Assembly (NCBI RefSeq): GCF_000321225.1
Contig: NW_004451859.1
Coordinates: 94,918-158,917 of the forward strand
Length of the DNA: 64,000 nt
Reading direction: 5' to 3'
DNA from: Odobenus rosmarus divergens
Lineage: Eukaryota > Chordata > Mammalia > Carnivora > Odobenidae
A program made the position numbers and the translations under genes. Shown one piece after another: positions 33,025 to 43,890 of the stretch; within the stretch, counting starts at the first letter, position 1, and each line of letters begins with the position of its first letter. The notes beneath the pieces are model-generated. The model saw only the letters and a list, made by a program, of their open reading frames with translations, searched no databases and was not told where the DNA came from.

Positions 33025-33480
33025 ATGTCAGGGGAGGAAAAATTCCTTTGCTCCAACTGGGATCTTGGAAAATGAGATGGACAAAAGACAGATTAACAAG
33101 AAAAAAAAAACACAGACCGAAGTTTATTTACAAGTGCATTGCGCGAACCCTGGGAAGTATGCAGCAGAGATGGGTAAGGCTAAGGCGTTGTTAGAATTTG
33201 GGCTTCTGTAGTATCTTCCATGTTTGCCGGGAAGCAACAAGACAAAGGAAAGGGTCGTCAGCTTTCAAAGGTGGCACACGGCGGGGAGGTAAATATATAG
33301 GGGAAACTAAGTAAAGATTGTTTATTCTTATTTAAAGATTGTCCATCTTTGTGCTGCTTCTTCATGGCCATATAATTTTACTGGAAGAGGAGATAAATGG
33401 CAACCCCCTCCCCCCATTTTCCAGAAGTTTCTGCTTTTAGTCAAATGAAGGAAGGCTCCGAAAGACATCTTTCTGCCTCC
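33025..33480 (-). repeat. LTR on the minus strand with TATA and poly(A) signal
   Basis: On the minus strand: CTATATATTT (33291-33300), AATAAA (complement at 33123-33128), then CTTGTTAATCTGTCTTTTGTCC and the end '..TTTTTCCTCCCCTGACA' at 33025. The U5 layout is shared with the LTRs ending at 4115 and 6558. The U3 edge is uncertain. Confidence 0.6.
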
Positions 33481-35423
33481 AGCTCCAAATCCTTTTGCCA
33501 AATGGCATCTTTTGGGGTAGTATATCTGTCCCCCAGCTGGTAGAATGGAACCAGCACCCCACTTCCCCGCTGCTGTACCCCTTTATCAATGCAGACTCTC
33601 ACCTCTCACAGATACAGGTGCTAGGGCCCCTTTACTTGGTAAACCTTGCCAATTCAGCTTGAAGCTTAACAAGCTCACAAGGCCCAGTCCATAATGATTT
33701 ATATGCTGACAACTTATTAAATGTTCCCTAGCATTTCTGTTCTTTCAACATGAAGCTCTCCAGAGATTCTTTCCCCATGCATATTTAATCGGCTGTTAGC
33801 TCAAAGTAACAAGCATGAAGTTGTAAAAAGGTCTTTCGAAGCAAGGGAGAGGTTCCTCCAAGAGGCTGGTGGGGGTAAGAGAAACTGTTTAAAATCATCA
33901 CTGCCTTTATCCTCACTTACCAAATTAAGGAAAAAAAGAGCTTTTGGTGTGAGCAAAAATGCTACCAAAATCCTAGGTGATTGATTTTCAGTGTCAGGAC
34001 AGAGACATAAAAGGGAGAGAAAATTCTTTCCTCTTTTCGTAGAGAAATGGAAATTTGCCAATTACCACAGCGAGGGAAGGAAGCTGTTTTGACCAAGATC
34101 TCACAAGAGGTTGGTTACTACAATTTTGAATTCACTTATCCTATCCAACTTGTGTTTATTGAAGTTTACTGTCCAAAAGTGGCTCAAAGCAAACTCAAGT
34201 CCCCCAAAGAAATATAAAGTTCTCAATCCACAGTGAAATTTCTCTGGTCCTTCCTAAATTTCCTGGGGCCAATTATGCCCAGCTTTCCTAGAATGAAAGC
34301 TTTTGGTGTAGCACCCTTATTTAGAAGGAGTCATTGATCAGAAAAGGAAAAGTGATGGAGGCCTTCTTTCCCCTCCCCCACTCTTCAGGAATCCCGGTTT
34401 ATAAGCTGATTGAAAACATAATATATGGACACATGGAAGTTTATAAAGCATATGCGTACTAAATAATGACCTAAGACAACAGTGTAAAAGATACCACAAG
34501 ATAAGCTATAAGGGTCGAATACATGACATTATGCATTCATAAGAGGGAGAGATCTTTGTGGGTTGGTACAATCACGGAGGGGATCCAGGTGGAGGTGCGG
34601 AAGATCCAGGGGTTGTGACAAGTCCAGAAAACACAGGCAGAGCGTCAAGGAGAATTGCTCTTAAAGAGGCAAGTAATGACCCCTCCCTCCAAGGGCTGGA
34701 GGAAATGCTTGGGGGGATTTGGGGTTATCACCAAGAATGGGAAAGACCCTCTGCTTTCAAGTGGGTGAATGGAGGCCAGGGGGAGTTAAATCTCCTGAGA
34801 TCCAGGAAGTCCCATGCCAGGGAGGGCTGTCCTCCCCAAATTCCACCAGCACCCCTCCATTGAGAAACATTACAGAACCAAGAAGAGATGTTCTGAAACT
34901 AAGAGCTTACGTTTTAGAAAATAACAGGCAAGCCATTAAATGTTTGGGAGCAAGCAGGTAACTCCTTCCCACCAACCTCCCAAAAAAGTATAAATCACCC
35001 AAAAAGACTCATGGAAAATTGCACGACTTTCCTCTGTGTAGGCCAATGCCAAATCACCACTCAAAGGATCCTAAGTGTTCAAGCAAACAAATGTCTCCTT
35101 AAAGCAGTGGTCTCCAAAAACCTTTTAGTTTGCACCTTTAATTAATATTTTAATGTATTATGGCTATTGCTTAAAAAATACGGAAAAAATTAAAAATAAG
35201 ATACAAAGTAAATAGACATTTCTAACTTTCTTTTGACAACTCAATGGATTCTCTTGCCCACCCAACCTTGGAGATCAGTCCCCAAAACCATTAGGCAGTC
35301 CTGGTCTAAATTGGTTGGTTCTCATTATGGTTCCATTGATAATTCTATTTTTATTTTATTTGGGCACTGTGCTAATGTGGAAGAGAAAAGGGAAACCCTA
35401 AGGAACCTTTACTATCATTTTTT
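33481..35423. other. About 1.9 kb of unassigned non-coding sequence
   Basis: The first part may be U3 of the LTR on the left. The rest is unique, with no recognised exon. Confidence 0.4.
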
Positions 35424-35438
35424 AAAACTAGTAAATGA

Positions 35439-35633
35439 AGGGTGCCTGGGTGGCTCAGTCAGTTAAGCATCTGCCTTCAGCTCAGGTCATGATCTCAGGG
35501 TCCTGGGATTGAGCCCTGCATCGGGCTCCCTGCTTGGCGGGGAGTCTTGTTTCTCCCTCTCACTCGTCCTCTGTTCCCTTGCTCTCTCTCTCTCTAATAA
35601 ATAAATAAAATCTTTTTAAAAATAAGATAAAAT
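35439..35633 (+). repeat. Can-SINE, full length
   Basis: Perfect 15-bp TSD AAAACTAGTAAATGA at 35424-35438 and 35634-35648. Head GGGTGCCTGGGTGGCTCAGTCAG. Confidence 0.96.
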
Positions 35634-35648
35634 AAAACTAGTAAATGA

Positions 35649-36329
35649 GGCCAGGAACACTCTGGGCCAAGGACCCACAGCCCCCACACCGGGCAGTACA
35701 CAGAACTACAAACTGACTTCCTTTTTTAGGGCAGGTATAGCAAAGCCCTCCCAGAGTCCTCAGGGGAGAACCAGATGATTCCCCAGCAGGGTGTAATCTG
35801 GCCCCCTGCCCCCATAGCCTTCCTAGGGTGTGAAGGGTCAAGGGCACAATGAATATCGAGGAGGTTGTCATCCCAACAAGCGATTCGAGACGGTGGCTGG
35901 TAAGCTGAAGAGAAAGGAATTCAATGACCACACATGGATTGCCCGCCCAAAAATGGTACGAGTTCATCACACCTCTAGTCCATGGCATATTAGCATCATG
36001 AGTCCACATGACGCTCCTCTGTTGCTCTTATTCTCATAAAATCTATGTTGTTTTTATAAATGAAGTTTTATTCGACATAATGATAAGACGCTCTCAGCTA
36101 CTTCGGTCATCAACATGCTCTTATGATCCATCCACGTTGCTGTTTGTGTACCCACCACATTTTGCCTATCCACTCCTCCAGTAACTGACTTCCAAACTGC
36201 CTCCAACTCCCCACTGAAGGATATCAGAATACATCACCCCAAAAAGATGCCTCTCTGACACCAAAAATATTGTGAACTGAAGGTAATTAAGAAGCAGCAA
36301 ACACAGAGAAAGCTTCCCCTTTGCTTCCT
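35649..36329. other. Unassigned sequence open in both directions
   Basis: 35640-36040 is open for 123 codons on the minus strand and 70 on the plus strand. I recognise no domain, and neither has splice or promoter context. 36110-36200 may be a reversed L1 tail. Confidence 0.35.
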
Positions 36330-36343
36330 AAAGGTAAGACAGT

Positions 36344-36539
36344 TGGGGCGCGCCTGGGTGGCTCAGTTGGTTAAGCAACTGCCTTCGGCTCAGGTCATGA
36401 TCCTGGAGTCCCTGGATCAAGTCCTGCACCGGGCTCCCTGCTCGGCAAGGAGCCTGCTTCTCCCTCTGACCCTCCCCCCTCTCATGTGCTCTCGCTCTCA
36501 TTCTCTCTCTCTCAAATAAATAAATAAAATCTTAAAAAA
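36344..36539 (+). repeat. Can-SINE, 'CAACTGCC' subfamily
   Basis: Perfect 14-bp TSD AAAGGTAAGACAGT at 36330-36343 and 36540-36553. It shares GAGTCCCTGG and CTCTGACCCTCCCCCC with the copies at 16566 and 47015. Confidence 0.96.
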
Positions 36540-36553
36540 AAAGGTAAGACAGT

Positions 36554-37949
36554 CAGCTTCCCCCGGAGGCTTAAAATTGCTTTCCTTTATCCTGTCATTT
36601 TCCTACAAAGGTACTACTTTGAGTTTTCACTGAGGTTTCTGCCACGTGCTGTGCGCTGCACAAGTTAAGAAACTGTTTTTTCTCTCGTCAATCTTTTTGT
36701 TAAGGAACTGAAAACCCAATGTTATCGGTAAAGGTCAAGTTCTACTTCCCCTACGTCATCATCCCATACAACACCACGATGAACCCCCTGCTACATGTCC
36801 CCTCCACATTATAATTAAGAGTGGGATTCCTGTGTCATAGAATGGAACAGCTCCTATCTCAGCCCTAAGTGGAGAGGAGAGTGAAGGAAGGTCCTATTTT
36901 CCTAATTATTATGAACATGCTATGCAAAGTGACCAACTGTTTTAGATACTCCACATCCAGGGGGATGGAGAAGAGCATGTCGCCATCCGCAGTGTCCAAA
37001 GAAGTGAGGAAGAGAGAGTAAGCAAAGCGAGACACAGAGAAAGGGAAAACAAAAAAGGAAAAATGATCAGAGGCACTCAACGGGGGCTAGAGGAAGAGGG
37101 AAGAGGCTAGAGCTCAAAATTGCCCTTGAAACCCAGCACCCCCTACGACCCACGAAAGAAGCTCCTTGTGCTGAACACTGTGCTTTAAAGTGCTTCACTC
37201 TTGCCCTCCTCCATCCATACCCCTGCCATCCATACCATCTGCAGGCTGGGCCTCCCGTTCTCTGTAACACTTGGGGTACAGGGACTCTGCAATTCCTGCA
37301 CCGGTGGTCCTAATTCCAATTCCAGGTCCTGCGTGGGTCTCTCCCCTGATCCAGCTTCCTGAGAGGCCACCACTGTGTATGCCCTTGGCCCAAGAGACAG
37401 GCAAAGGCAGCTATTGCAATGTGTGTGGGTAGAGCTTGGACCTACAGGCTGGCACGTCCAGCACAAGAAACTCTATTTCAGGGCAGAATCAGCTACAGAG
37501 AGTCAAGGAGACAGACCGTGGCCTTCCAGTTTCGGGTTCCTTTGAACCAACCAGTGAAGGAGAAATCTCTCCTTTCTCTCTCCTAGCTCAGTGGCAGTGA
37601 GTCTTCCTGGAAATAATCGTGGTCTTCGGCAATGATGAAATGAAATTAATTTGAAACCTGTGCCATCCACAATTATTTGTTAGGAACTTTTGCTTTACAC
37701 AAAGTTTTGAGCTCTTTGCTTGGAAGGTATATCTGCCAATCTAAAAGCCTATGACATATGTATTTAAGTTTGCTTATTTGATTTAGAACTTTGAAGCATT
37801 TTGACGTGTGGGGCACAGGCTTCCCTTTGCACTCTTGCCTTGGGCCCCACAGAGGGGAAATGAGAATGCCCTGCCATTCTCATCTGTGAGAAGCCAAGTG
37901 CCGGTCTGTGAGCATCTGTGATGGGCGAGCAACTGGGCTATACTTAAGG
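36554..37949. other. Unique non-coding sequence
   Basis: No repeat or exon recognised. 37640-37810 is AT-rich with homeobox/SOX-like words (CACAATTATTTG, CACAAAG) and could be a conserved element. Confidence 0.4.
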
Positions 37950-38105
37950 TCATTTCACTTCAACATCCTAGCAATTTTCTGAGACAGAGTAGGCACCTGA
38001 CCTGAGGACCAAAGAGGTCAAGATGCATAGCTAATAAGCAAGGATCTGGACCTCCAACAAAATTCCTGCCAAGCACAAAGATTTTCTTTCCACTCAAGTA
38101 TGCCT
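37950..38105 (-). repeat. MIR SINE remnant
   Basis: 'TTCACTTCAACATCCTAGCAATTTTCTGAGACAGAG', 'GAGGACCAAAGAGGTCAAG..CATAGCTAATAAGCAAGGATCTGGAC' in the window is the reversed MIR core. Confidence 0.65.
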
Positions 38106-38684
38106 CAATTTAAGTCCAGCCTTGAGATAGGGATACAAATGGCAGTTTACTTGCTCTTGGGTTTTGTTTTCATTTGGAATGGGCAAATGACACCAACAAC
38201 CATCTGCTAATCCCAATAGACTGTCTGCTTGGAGAGACCCAGAGTCCAGGACCTGTGAGCTTGTCTTTCCCAGGCTCTGCATAACAGTAACTAGATGCCT
38301 TAGGAAACACAGTTTGGCTTCTGGAAAGACAAAGAGATATTTTTTCATTGTAATGAATCAGGCAAGAAACTGCTCCTAAAAAAGGGAACTATCAGGAGAG
38401 TTAAGAGCTATACTCCAGAGCACGTGCGTGCGCTCCTGTGTGAGTGCGCGTGTTGGGGGGACAGGGGTTCCCTTTACTGTTCGAAAACTAACCAGCAACA
38501 GCCAAGCTCGTCATTCATCTTTTTGCACGAGTCACTGATCAATTCCTACTGCTGATAAATATCAGAGCCCTCGTGAGAGTTTTCTCCTTTATATTTGAAA
38601 AGCCGTTTCTGCTTTTAGAGCCACTGAAAAATGTAACAAAGAAACAGACACATTTCCCTATTACTTTTATTAGCTTTCAAAATC
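38106..38684. other. Unique non-coding sequence
   Basis: Contains a CG/TG alternating stretch near 38421-38453. No exon recognised. Confidence 0.4.
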
Positions 38685-39460
38685 GCATATGGGATCATGT
38701 TACTGCCTTCCTTTAAATGCTCCAGTGATTCCAACTGCCTGTTAGATCAAATCCAAATTCTTTAGCAATGACATTCAAGGCCCTTTAATATCTGAATCAA
38801 GCCAATTATTTCGACTTCAGCGCCTGCCATTCTTTTCTTGAAATATGTCAAAATGCGCCTACCTTCTTCACTATGCCTGCTGACACTCTATCTGTTCTTC
38901 AAGATCCACTCCAGGAGAACCTCTCCAAACCTCCTCCATCTATATCCTAGACAAGCGATTGCCAAAGTTCCATAACAGATATTTTCGATACTTAAAAAGG
39001 ATCGTCTACTATTACTTTGCTCACATCCGCACATACACATACCTACCATAATATACAGGCCAAGTTAGAACCAAAAACAAACCAACACACCCAGGAAGAA
39101 TCTAACCTCGGAATAAATGAGAGTTGTTCAATTTCACGAATTCGGTTTTATGAAGATTTCACTCATTTGGTTGTTCTTAATGGTCTCATTTTGCCACAGG
39201 AAAAAAAAAACAGTCATGAGAACAGCCAATGGGCTTGCAATTGGGAACCACTGTCCTAGTCTTGAGATGGAACTGGTCGTTCCATTGTCTTATAACGTTT
39301 TGCACAGATTTGCTCCAGTGAGTTGTGTTTCTCTCACTGGATCTCTCTTGCTCTCTCCCCACTAATTTTTGAAGTTTTGAGTATAGAGATTATTAGTAAG
39401 AGTCTCTGTATTCCAAGCATCTGGTACATAATAGATGCTCAGTACATGCCTATTAAATCA
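38685..39460 (+). repeat. L2 LINE fragment, long 3' region
   Basis: 'GGGATCATGTTACTGCC', 'CTTTAAATGCTCCAGTGATTCC', 'AAATCCAAATTCTTTAGCAATG', 'CATTCAAGGCCC' and later 'GAGTCTCTGTATTCCAAGCATCTGGTACATAATAGATGCTCAG' follow L2 order. The middle (38945-39340) is not clearly L2. Confidence 0.75.
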
Positions 39461-39750
39461 ATTTTTTATACAAGTGACTATGTGTAAAAGGAATGCCAAG
39501 GCAGACTGGTCCCAGACCAAAAAAAAAAAAAACAAAACAAAACAAAAAAATGGTCCTTATCATTCCGTAAGAGAACATAGCTCATTTCTGAGTATTCTTT
39601 ACCGCTCATGGTTCTTATACCATTCAATGCCACGTGTCAATATCTTTCTTACTCAAGGCTCTGCTGGGAACAGTGTGTTAGATACAGTTCCCTCCCCTGT
39701 AGGTCATAATCATCCTCTCCTTCACCAACATCCTTAAAAAGTATCCTCTT

Positions 39751-40073
39751 ATGCAGAGAAAGGGGAACCCTCCTACACTGTTGGTGGGGATGCAAGCTGG
39801 TGCAGCCACTCTGGAAAACAGTATGGAGAGTCCTCAAAAAGTTGAAAATAGAGCTACCATATGACCCAGCAATTGCACTACTGGGTATTTACCCCAAAAT
39901 ACAAATGTAGTGATCCAAAGGGGCACATGCACCCCCATGTTTATAGCAGCAATGTCCACAATAGCCAAACTGTGGAAAGAGCCTAGATGTCCATCAACAG
40001 ATGAATGGATAAAGAAGATGTGGTCCATATACACAATGGAATATTATGCAGCCATCAAAAAAATGAGATCTTG
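39751..40073 (+). mobile_element. L1 insertion, left part (ORF2 C-terminus)
   Basis: Translation contains GTCTPMFIAAMSTIAKLW, WIKKMWSIYTMEYYAAIKK, typical of the ORF2p C-terminus. The whole L1 (39751-40645) is bounded by a perfect 14-bp TSD AAAAGTATCCTCTT at 39737-39750 and 40646-40659, so it is a recent 5'-truncated copy. A SINE splits it. Confidence 0.96.
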
Positions 40074-40257
40074 GGACGCCTGGGTGGCTCAGTTGTTAAG
40101 CGTCTGCCTTCGGCTCAGGTCATGATCCCAGGGTCCTGGGATTGAGTCCCACATCGGGCTCCTTGCTCAGTGAGGAGCCTGCTTCTCCCTCTCCCTCTGC
40201 TGCTCCCCCTGCTTGTGCTCTCTCTGACAAATAAATTAAAAAAATCTTAAAAAAAAA
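40074..40257 (+). repeat. Can-SINE nested in the L1
   Basis: Head 'GGACGCCTGGGTGGCTCAGTTGTTAAGCG' (deleted form). TSD AAATGAGATCTTG / AAATGAAATCTTG (40061-40073, 40258-40270), one mismatch. Confidence 0.96.
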
Positions 40258-40645
40258 AAATGAAATCTTGCCATTTGCAACGACGTGGATGGAACTAGAG
40301 GGTATTATGCTAGGCGAAATAAGTCAATCAGAGAAAGACAATTATCATATGATCTCACTGGTATGAGGAATTTGAGAAACAAGACAGAGGATCATAGGGG
40401 AAGGGAGGGAAAAATGAAACAAGACGAAACCAGAGAGGGAGACAAACCATAAGAGACTCTTAATCTCTGGAAACAAACTGAGGGTTGCTGGAGTGGTGGG
40501 GGGTGGGAGGGTGGGGTGGCTGGGTGATAGACACTGGGGAGGGTATGTGCTATGGTGAGCACTGTGAATTCTGTGAGACTGATGAATCTCAGACTTGTAC
40601 CCCTGAAACAAATAATACATTATATGTTAACAAAAGATTTTTTTG
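40258..40645 (+). mobile_element. L1 insertion, right part (3' UTR and tail)
   Basis: 'CCATTTGCAACGACGTGGATGG', 'ATAAGAGACTCTTAATCTC', then a G-rich stretch (40485-40525) and 'CCCTGAAACAAATAATACATTATATG' with a short A/T tail before the TSD. Confidence 0.95.
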
Positions 40646-40659
40646 AAAAGTATCCTCTT

Positions 40660-41250
40660 GCTCACCTGTAGGCTTCAAGGGGATTTCACAAAAGGAGAAT
40701 TTCATCTGTGCTTTGAGGTCTGCTGGACGTCAGTTGGGATGCTGTCGGCTATAGATAATGTAATAGCCTGACTTAAACTAGATGAAACAGAAAGGTAATG
40801 TACCGGCTCACATAACTGAAAAGGTGCTCAGGTAAAGCTTGATTCAGCAGACCACTGATGACACCCTGGACCCGACCTTTTCCTATCTTGCCCCTCTGCC
40901 TTCAGCATGGGTTTCTTCATCTGGCACCAGCCCCCCTTTGTGGTCTTGAGAGACATGGCGATCCACAGCTCCACGTGCTATGGGCTCTTTCCTCTTCATC
41001 TTGCAGAAAAGAAAATCATAATTGCCCTAACACTCCCACAAATTCAATCTAATTATAAAAGTTTAGGTTACCTGCCCACATTTGAACTGAGGGCAGTAGA
41101 ATAAAATTCACTGATTGCCTAATTGGAATCTCAAAGCTAGAGATAGACCCAGTTTTCCAGGAAACATGTCAATACCCCACATGGAAATCTGGGGTGACTG
41201 GGAAGAAACAAAGGGGCAGTCGTGGTTGGCAGCCAATGTCCATCATAGTC
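40660..41250. other. Non-coding, probably an old dispersed repeat in part
   Basis: 40765-41010 ('GACTTAAACTAGATGAAACAG', 'CCGGCTCACATAACTGAAAAGGTGC', 'CTTGATTCAGCAGACC') has the feel of a common mammalian MER-type repeat, family not named. Confidence 0.4.
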
Positions 41251-41267
41251 TGTACAGTGATAATTTT

Positions 41268-41329
41268 CCCTGAGATCATGACCTGAGCCAAAGGCAGACG
41301 CTTAACTGACTGAGCCACCCAGGCGCCCC
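41268..41329 (-). mobile_element. Head-only, tailless Can-SINE insertion with 17-bp TSD
   Basis: Only about 62 nt of the tRNA-derived head (reversed: CCTGAGATCATGACC to CACCCAGGCGCCCC) lie between perfect 17-bp copies of TGTACAGTGATAATTTT (41251-41267 and 41330-41346). There is no CT-rich part and no A-tail. The TSD shows that this is a complete insertion event, not a later deletion. Confidence 0.93.
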
Positions 41330-41346
41330 TGTACAGTGATAATTTT

Positions 41347-42020
41347 TCTGAAGACACAAGTATCCCGAAAAATGTTAAAAGACTTTAACCAATATACTTA
41401 ACGGCTGTTTAAAAATCTCTCTCTTCAAAGAATGATGCCCTCCAAAACTCATATCCCACCCCCGCCCGCAAAAGGCAGCCACATTATTCTTTCTTTAACA
41501 AAGGAGAACTTAAAGATTCCTTCTAGAAAAAGATGGATGATGATAAAGGAGCCGTTTCAGGAGCTGACCCAGAAAGTAATGATTAATTATATTCTTGCAG
41601 GCTGAGCTGTCCAATGTCCTGGAGGGCATCATCTTTCTTCCAGCTTCTAAGGAGGTCAAGAGAGTCTTTGCCTGTGGCAGTGACATATGAATGGAAGGTT
41701 AGTCACTTGATCCTTCCACAGAAGCAATAATTCACTGCTTCCAAGGCAAGCTCTCCAAAGGAGCACTTTTGAGGGACTGTATAAGACCCATCCACTCAGC
41801 TGAAATGGACAGATTCTTGGACACTGTTGTAATGGGTGCCTGCTTTCACCTGAAAATTTCAGACTGCCTGCCCCTCTAAATTCCCCAGACAAATGCTTCA
41901 AGGTGGACCATCATGATCTAGAAAAAATGACGAAGGATTATAATCTTAAAAAGATAGCAAGACTCCAGTTGTGTTTGTCCTACAACTTTAGGTTGAGATT
42001 TCAACTCCAGGTAAAATTGT
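41347..42020. other. Non-coding sequence, nothing assigned
   Basis: No gene or known repeat recognised. Confidence 0.4.
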
Positions 42021-42029
42021 AATGACCCT

Positions 42030-42228
42030 TGGGGCGTCTGGGTGGCTCAGTCAGTCAAGTGTTGATTTCTCAGGGTCCTGCAATGGAGCCCTGTATCCCC
42101 CAGATCGTGCTTCCTGCTCAGTGGGGAGTCTGCTTCTCTCTCTCTCCCTCTGCCCCTCCCCCTGCTAATGCTCTCTCTCTCTCAAATAAATAAAATCTTT
42201 CAAAAAATAAAGTAAATAAAATAAAATT
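42030..42228 (+). repeat. Can-SINE with head deletion
   Basis: 'GGGGCGTCTGGGTGGCTCAGTCAGTCAAG' then a jump to 'TTTCTCAGGGTCCTG'. The tail is A/T-rich. TSD-like TAATGACCCTTGGGG / TAATTACCTTGGGG. Confidence 0.9.
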
Positions 42229-42244
42229 TTAATTACCTTGGGGT

Positions 42245-42705
42245 AAACGGTGTTAAAAATGGTTCCTGTGAATTTAGTCTCCCTGTATCCATGCCCACTG
42301 GCTATTCCCCTCACCCCCCCACTCTCCCCCCAACACACACACACTGAGCTTGGCCATGTGACTTGCTTTGGCCAATGGAATATTAGCAAACATGATGCAA
42401 TAGAGGCTTGAAAAGTGCTTGCCTACAAGGAACTCTTCTACCCTCATGGCAAAAAGCCCAGGTAATTTTTGGGGGATGTGAGAGTATGTAGAGTGAGGTC
42501 TCTGCTGTTCTAGCTGACCCAGCTATGCCTGGCATCTGAACCAAAGCCCAGCTGCATGTGTGAGCCCAGCCTTCAATGTGTGGTGCAGAAATGAATTGTC
42601 CCAAGTTGAGCCCCGCCCATATTGCCAACCTACAGAATTAAAAGCAAATAAATATTGTTTTGAGCCACTAAGTCTTGTTACACTGACATGTGTGCTATGA
42701 TTGCT
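42245..42705 (+). repeat. MaLR-type LTR
   Basis: 'GGCCATGTGACTTGCTTTGGCCAATGGAATATTAGC', 'ATGATGCAATAGAGGCTTGAAAAGTGCTTGC' and 'CAAATAAATATTGTTTTGAGCCACTAAGTC' in the window are the landmarks of a common MaLR/MLT-like LTR. No internal region. Confidence 0.65.
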
Positions 42706-42721
42706 AAAACCCTCAGACTTT

Positions 42722-42747
42722 TGATGGGGATTCAAGAGTATACTTTT
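42722..42747 (+). repeat. L1 3' fragment, left piece
   Basis: A short start of an L1 3' end, split by the SINE at 42748. The L1 has a 16-bp TSD with two mismatches: AAAACCCTCAGACTTT (42706-42721) and AAAACCCTCGGACCTT (43063-43078). Confidence 0.75.
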
Positions 42748-42938
42748 GGGGTGCCTGGGTGGCTCAGTCGGTTAAGTGTCTGCCTTTGGTTCAGGTCAAG
42801 ATCTCCGGGTCCTGGGATCGAGCCCCGCATCGGGCTCCCTGCTCAGTGGGGAGTCTGCTTCTTCCTCTCCCTCTACTCCTCCCCTGGCTTGTGTTCTCTC
42901 TCTGTCAAATAAATTTTTAAAAAAATAATAAAAAAATA
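42748..42938 (+). repeat. Can-SINE nested in L1 3' fragment
   Basis: Full length. TSD-like AAGAGTATACTTTT / AAGAGTACACTCAT (42734, 42939). Confidence 0.93.
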
Positions 42939-43062
42939 AAGAGTACACTCATGATGAGCACTGAGTAATGTACAGAAGTGTTGAATCACCATATTGTATA
43001 CCTGGAAACTAATATAACACTGTATGTTAACTATACTGGTATCAAAATTAAAAACCTGAAAA
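42939..43062 (+). repeat. L1 3' fragment, right piece
   Basis: 'GATGAGCACTGAGTAATGTACAG', 'GAATCACCATATTGTATACC' and 'CACTGTATGTTAACTATAC' end in an A-rich tail. Confidence 0.88.
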
Positions 43063-43079
43063 AAAACCCTCGGACCTTA

Positions 43080-43145
43080 AAGCACCTACACCCCTTAGTG
43101 TACATAGTAGGTGACCAATAAATGCCTACTGAGTTTCTTAAATAA
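43080..43145 (+). repeat. L2 or MIR 3' remnant
   Basis: 'GTACATAGTAGGTGACCAATAAATGCCTACTGAG' matches 'gcacatagtaggtgctcaataaatg'. Confidence 0.6.
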
Positions 43146-43516
43146 AATAATCTAATTGTGCTGGTCATCCATTTGAATCACATTAAACATATTTGTAAAA
43201 AGATTTTCTCATAGAATGTCAGAAAAGATATAACATTTTACTGCAAAATTAATTTTGGTCCCCTTGTTTTATTCAGAAAAAGACATATAGGATGTCATCT
43301 TTCAGTTAGTCTAGCAAGGCTATAAAATAGGATTCCAAGAGTAAATGAAGTAATTGACCTAAAATGCTTAGTTCAGTTTCTGACCCTTGAGATATGTTCT
43401 TGCTGATGATGTGGAGAATGACTGTGAATAATGATGATGACTGTGAACTTCCCAAATGGAGGGGCTATTTTAGTCCGTATTTTATTCATGGTACATTACT
43501 TATAATCTCACAGATA
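43146..43516. other. Non-coding sequence, nothing assigned
   Basis: AT-rich, no feature. Confidence 0.4.
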
Positions 43517-43646
43517 TATATTTTTTAAGGTAGGCTCAAAGCCCAGCAGGGACCCCGATGCAGGGCTTGCACTCACAACCCTGAGATCAAGACCTGAGCT
43601 GAAATCAAGAGTCAGATGCTTAACTGACTGAGCCACCCAGGCACCC
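43517..43646 (-). repeat. Can-SINE, old short type
   Basis: Reversed TTTTTTAAGGTAGGCTC start (no CT-rich block) and head 'GAAATCAAGAGTCAGATGCTTAACTGACTGAGCCACCC'. Confidence 0.92.
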
Positions 43647-43681
43647 ATATCATGGACATATTTTTTAAAATATGAGGTCTG

Positions 43682-43890
43682 TGGGGCTCCTGGGTGCTTA
43701 AGCGTCTGCCTTTGGTTCAGGTCATGATCCCAGGGTCCTGGGATCGAGTTCCACATCAGGCTCCACTGAGCAAGAAGCCTGCTTCTCCCTCTGCCTCTCA
43801 CCCTGGCCTGTGCTCTCTCTCTCTTTCTTGCTCACTTTCTCTCTCTCTCAAATAAATAAAATCTTTAAAAGAATTTAAAATTTTTTTTAA
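43682..43890 (+). repeat. Can-SINE with short head deletion
   Basis: 'GGGGCTCCTGGGTGCTTAAGCG' lacks about 13 nt of the head. Perfect 15-bp TSD AAAATATGAGGTCTG at 43667-43681 and 43891-43905. Confidence 0.95.

Noticed and set aside
36040..36200. hAT-like or L1-like fragment
   Set aside because: 'TTTTATAAATGAAGTTTTATTCGACA' hints at a repeat end, but the match is too short to call.
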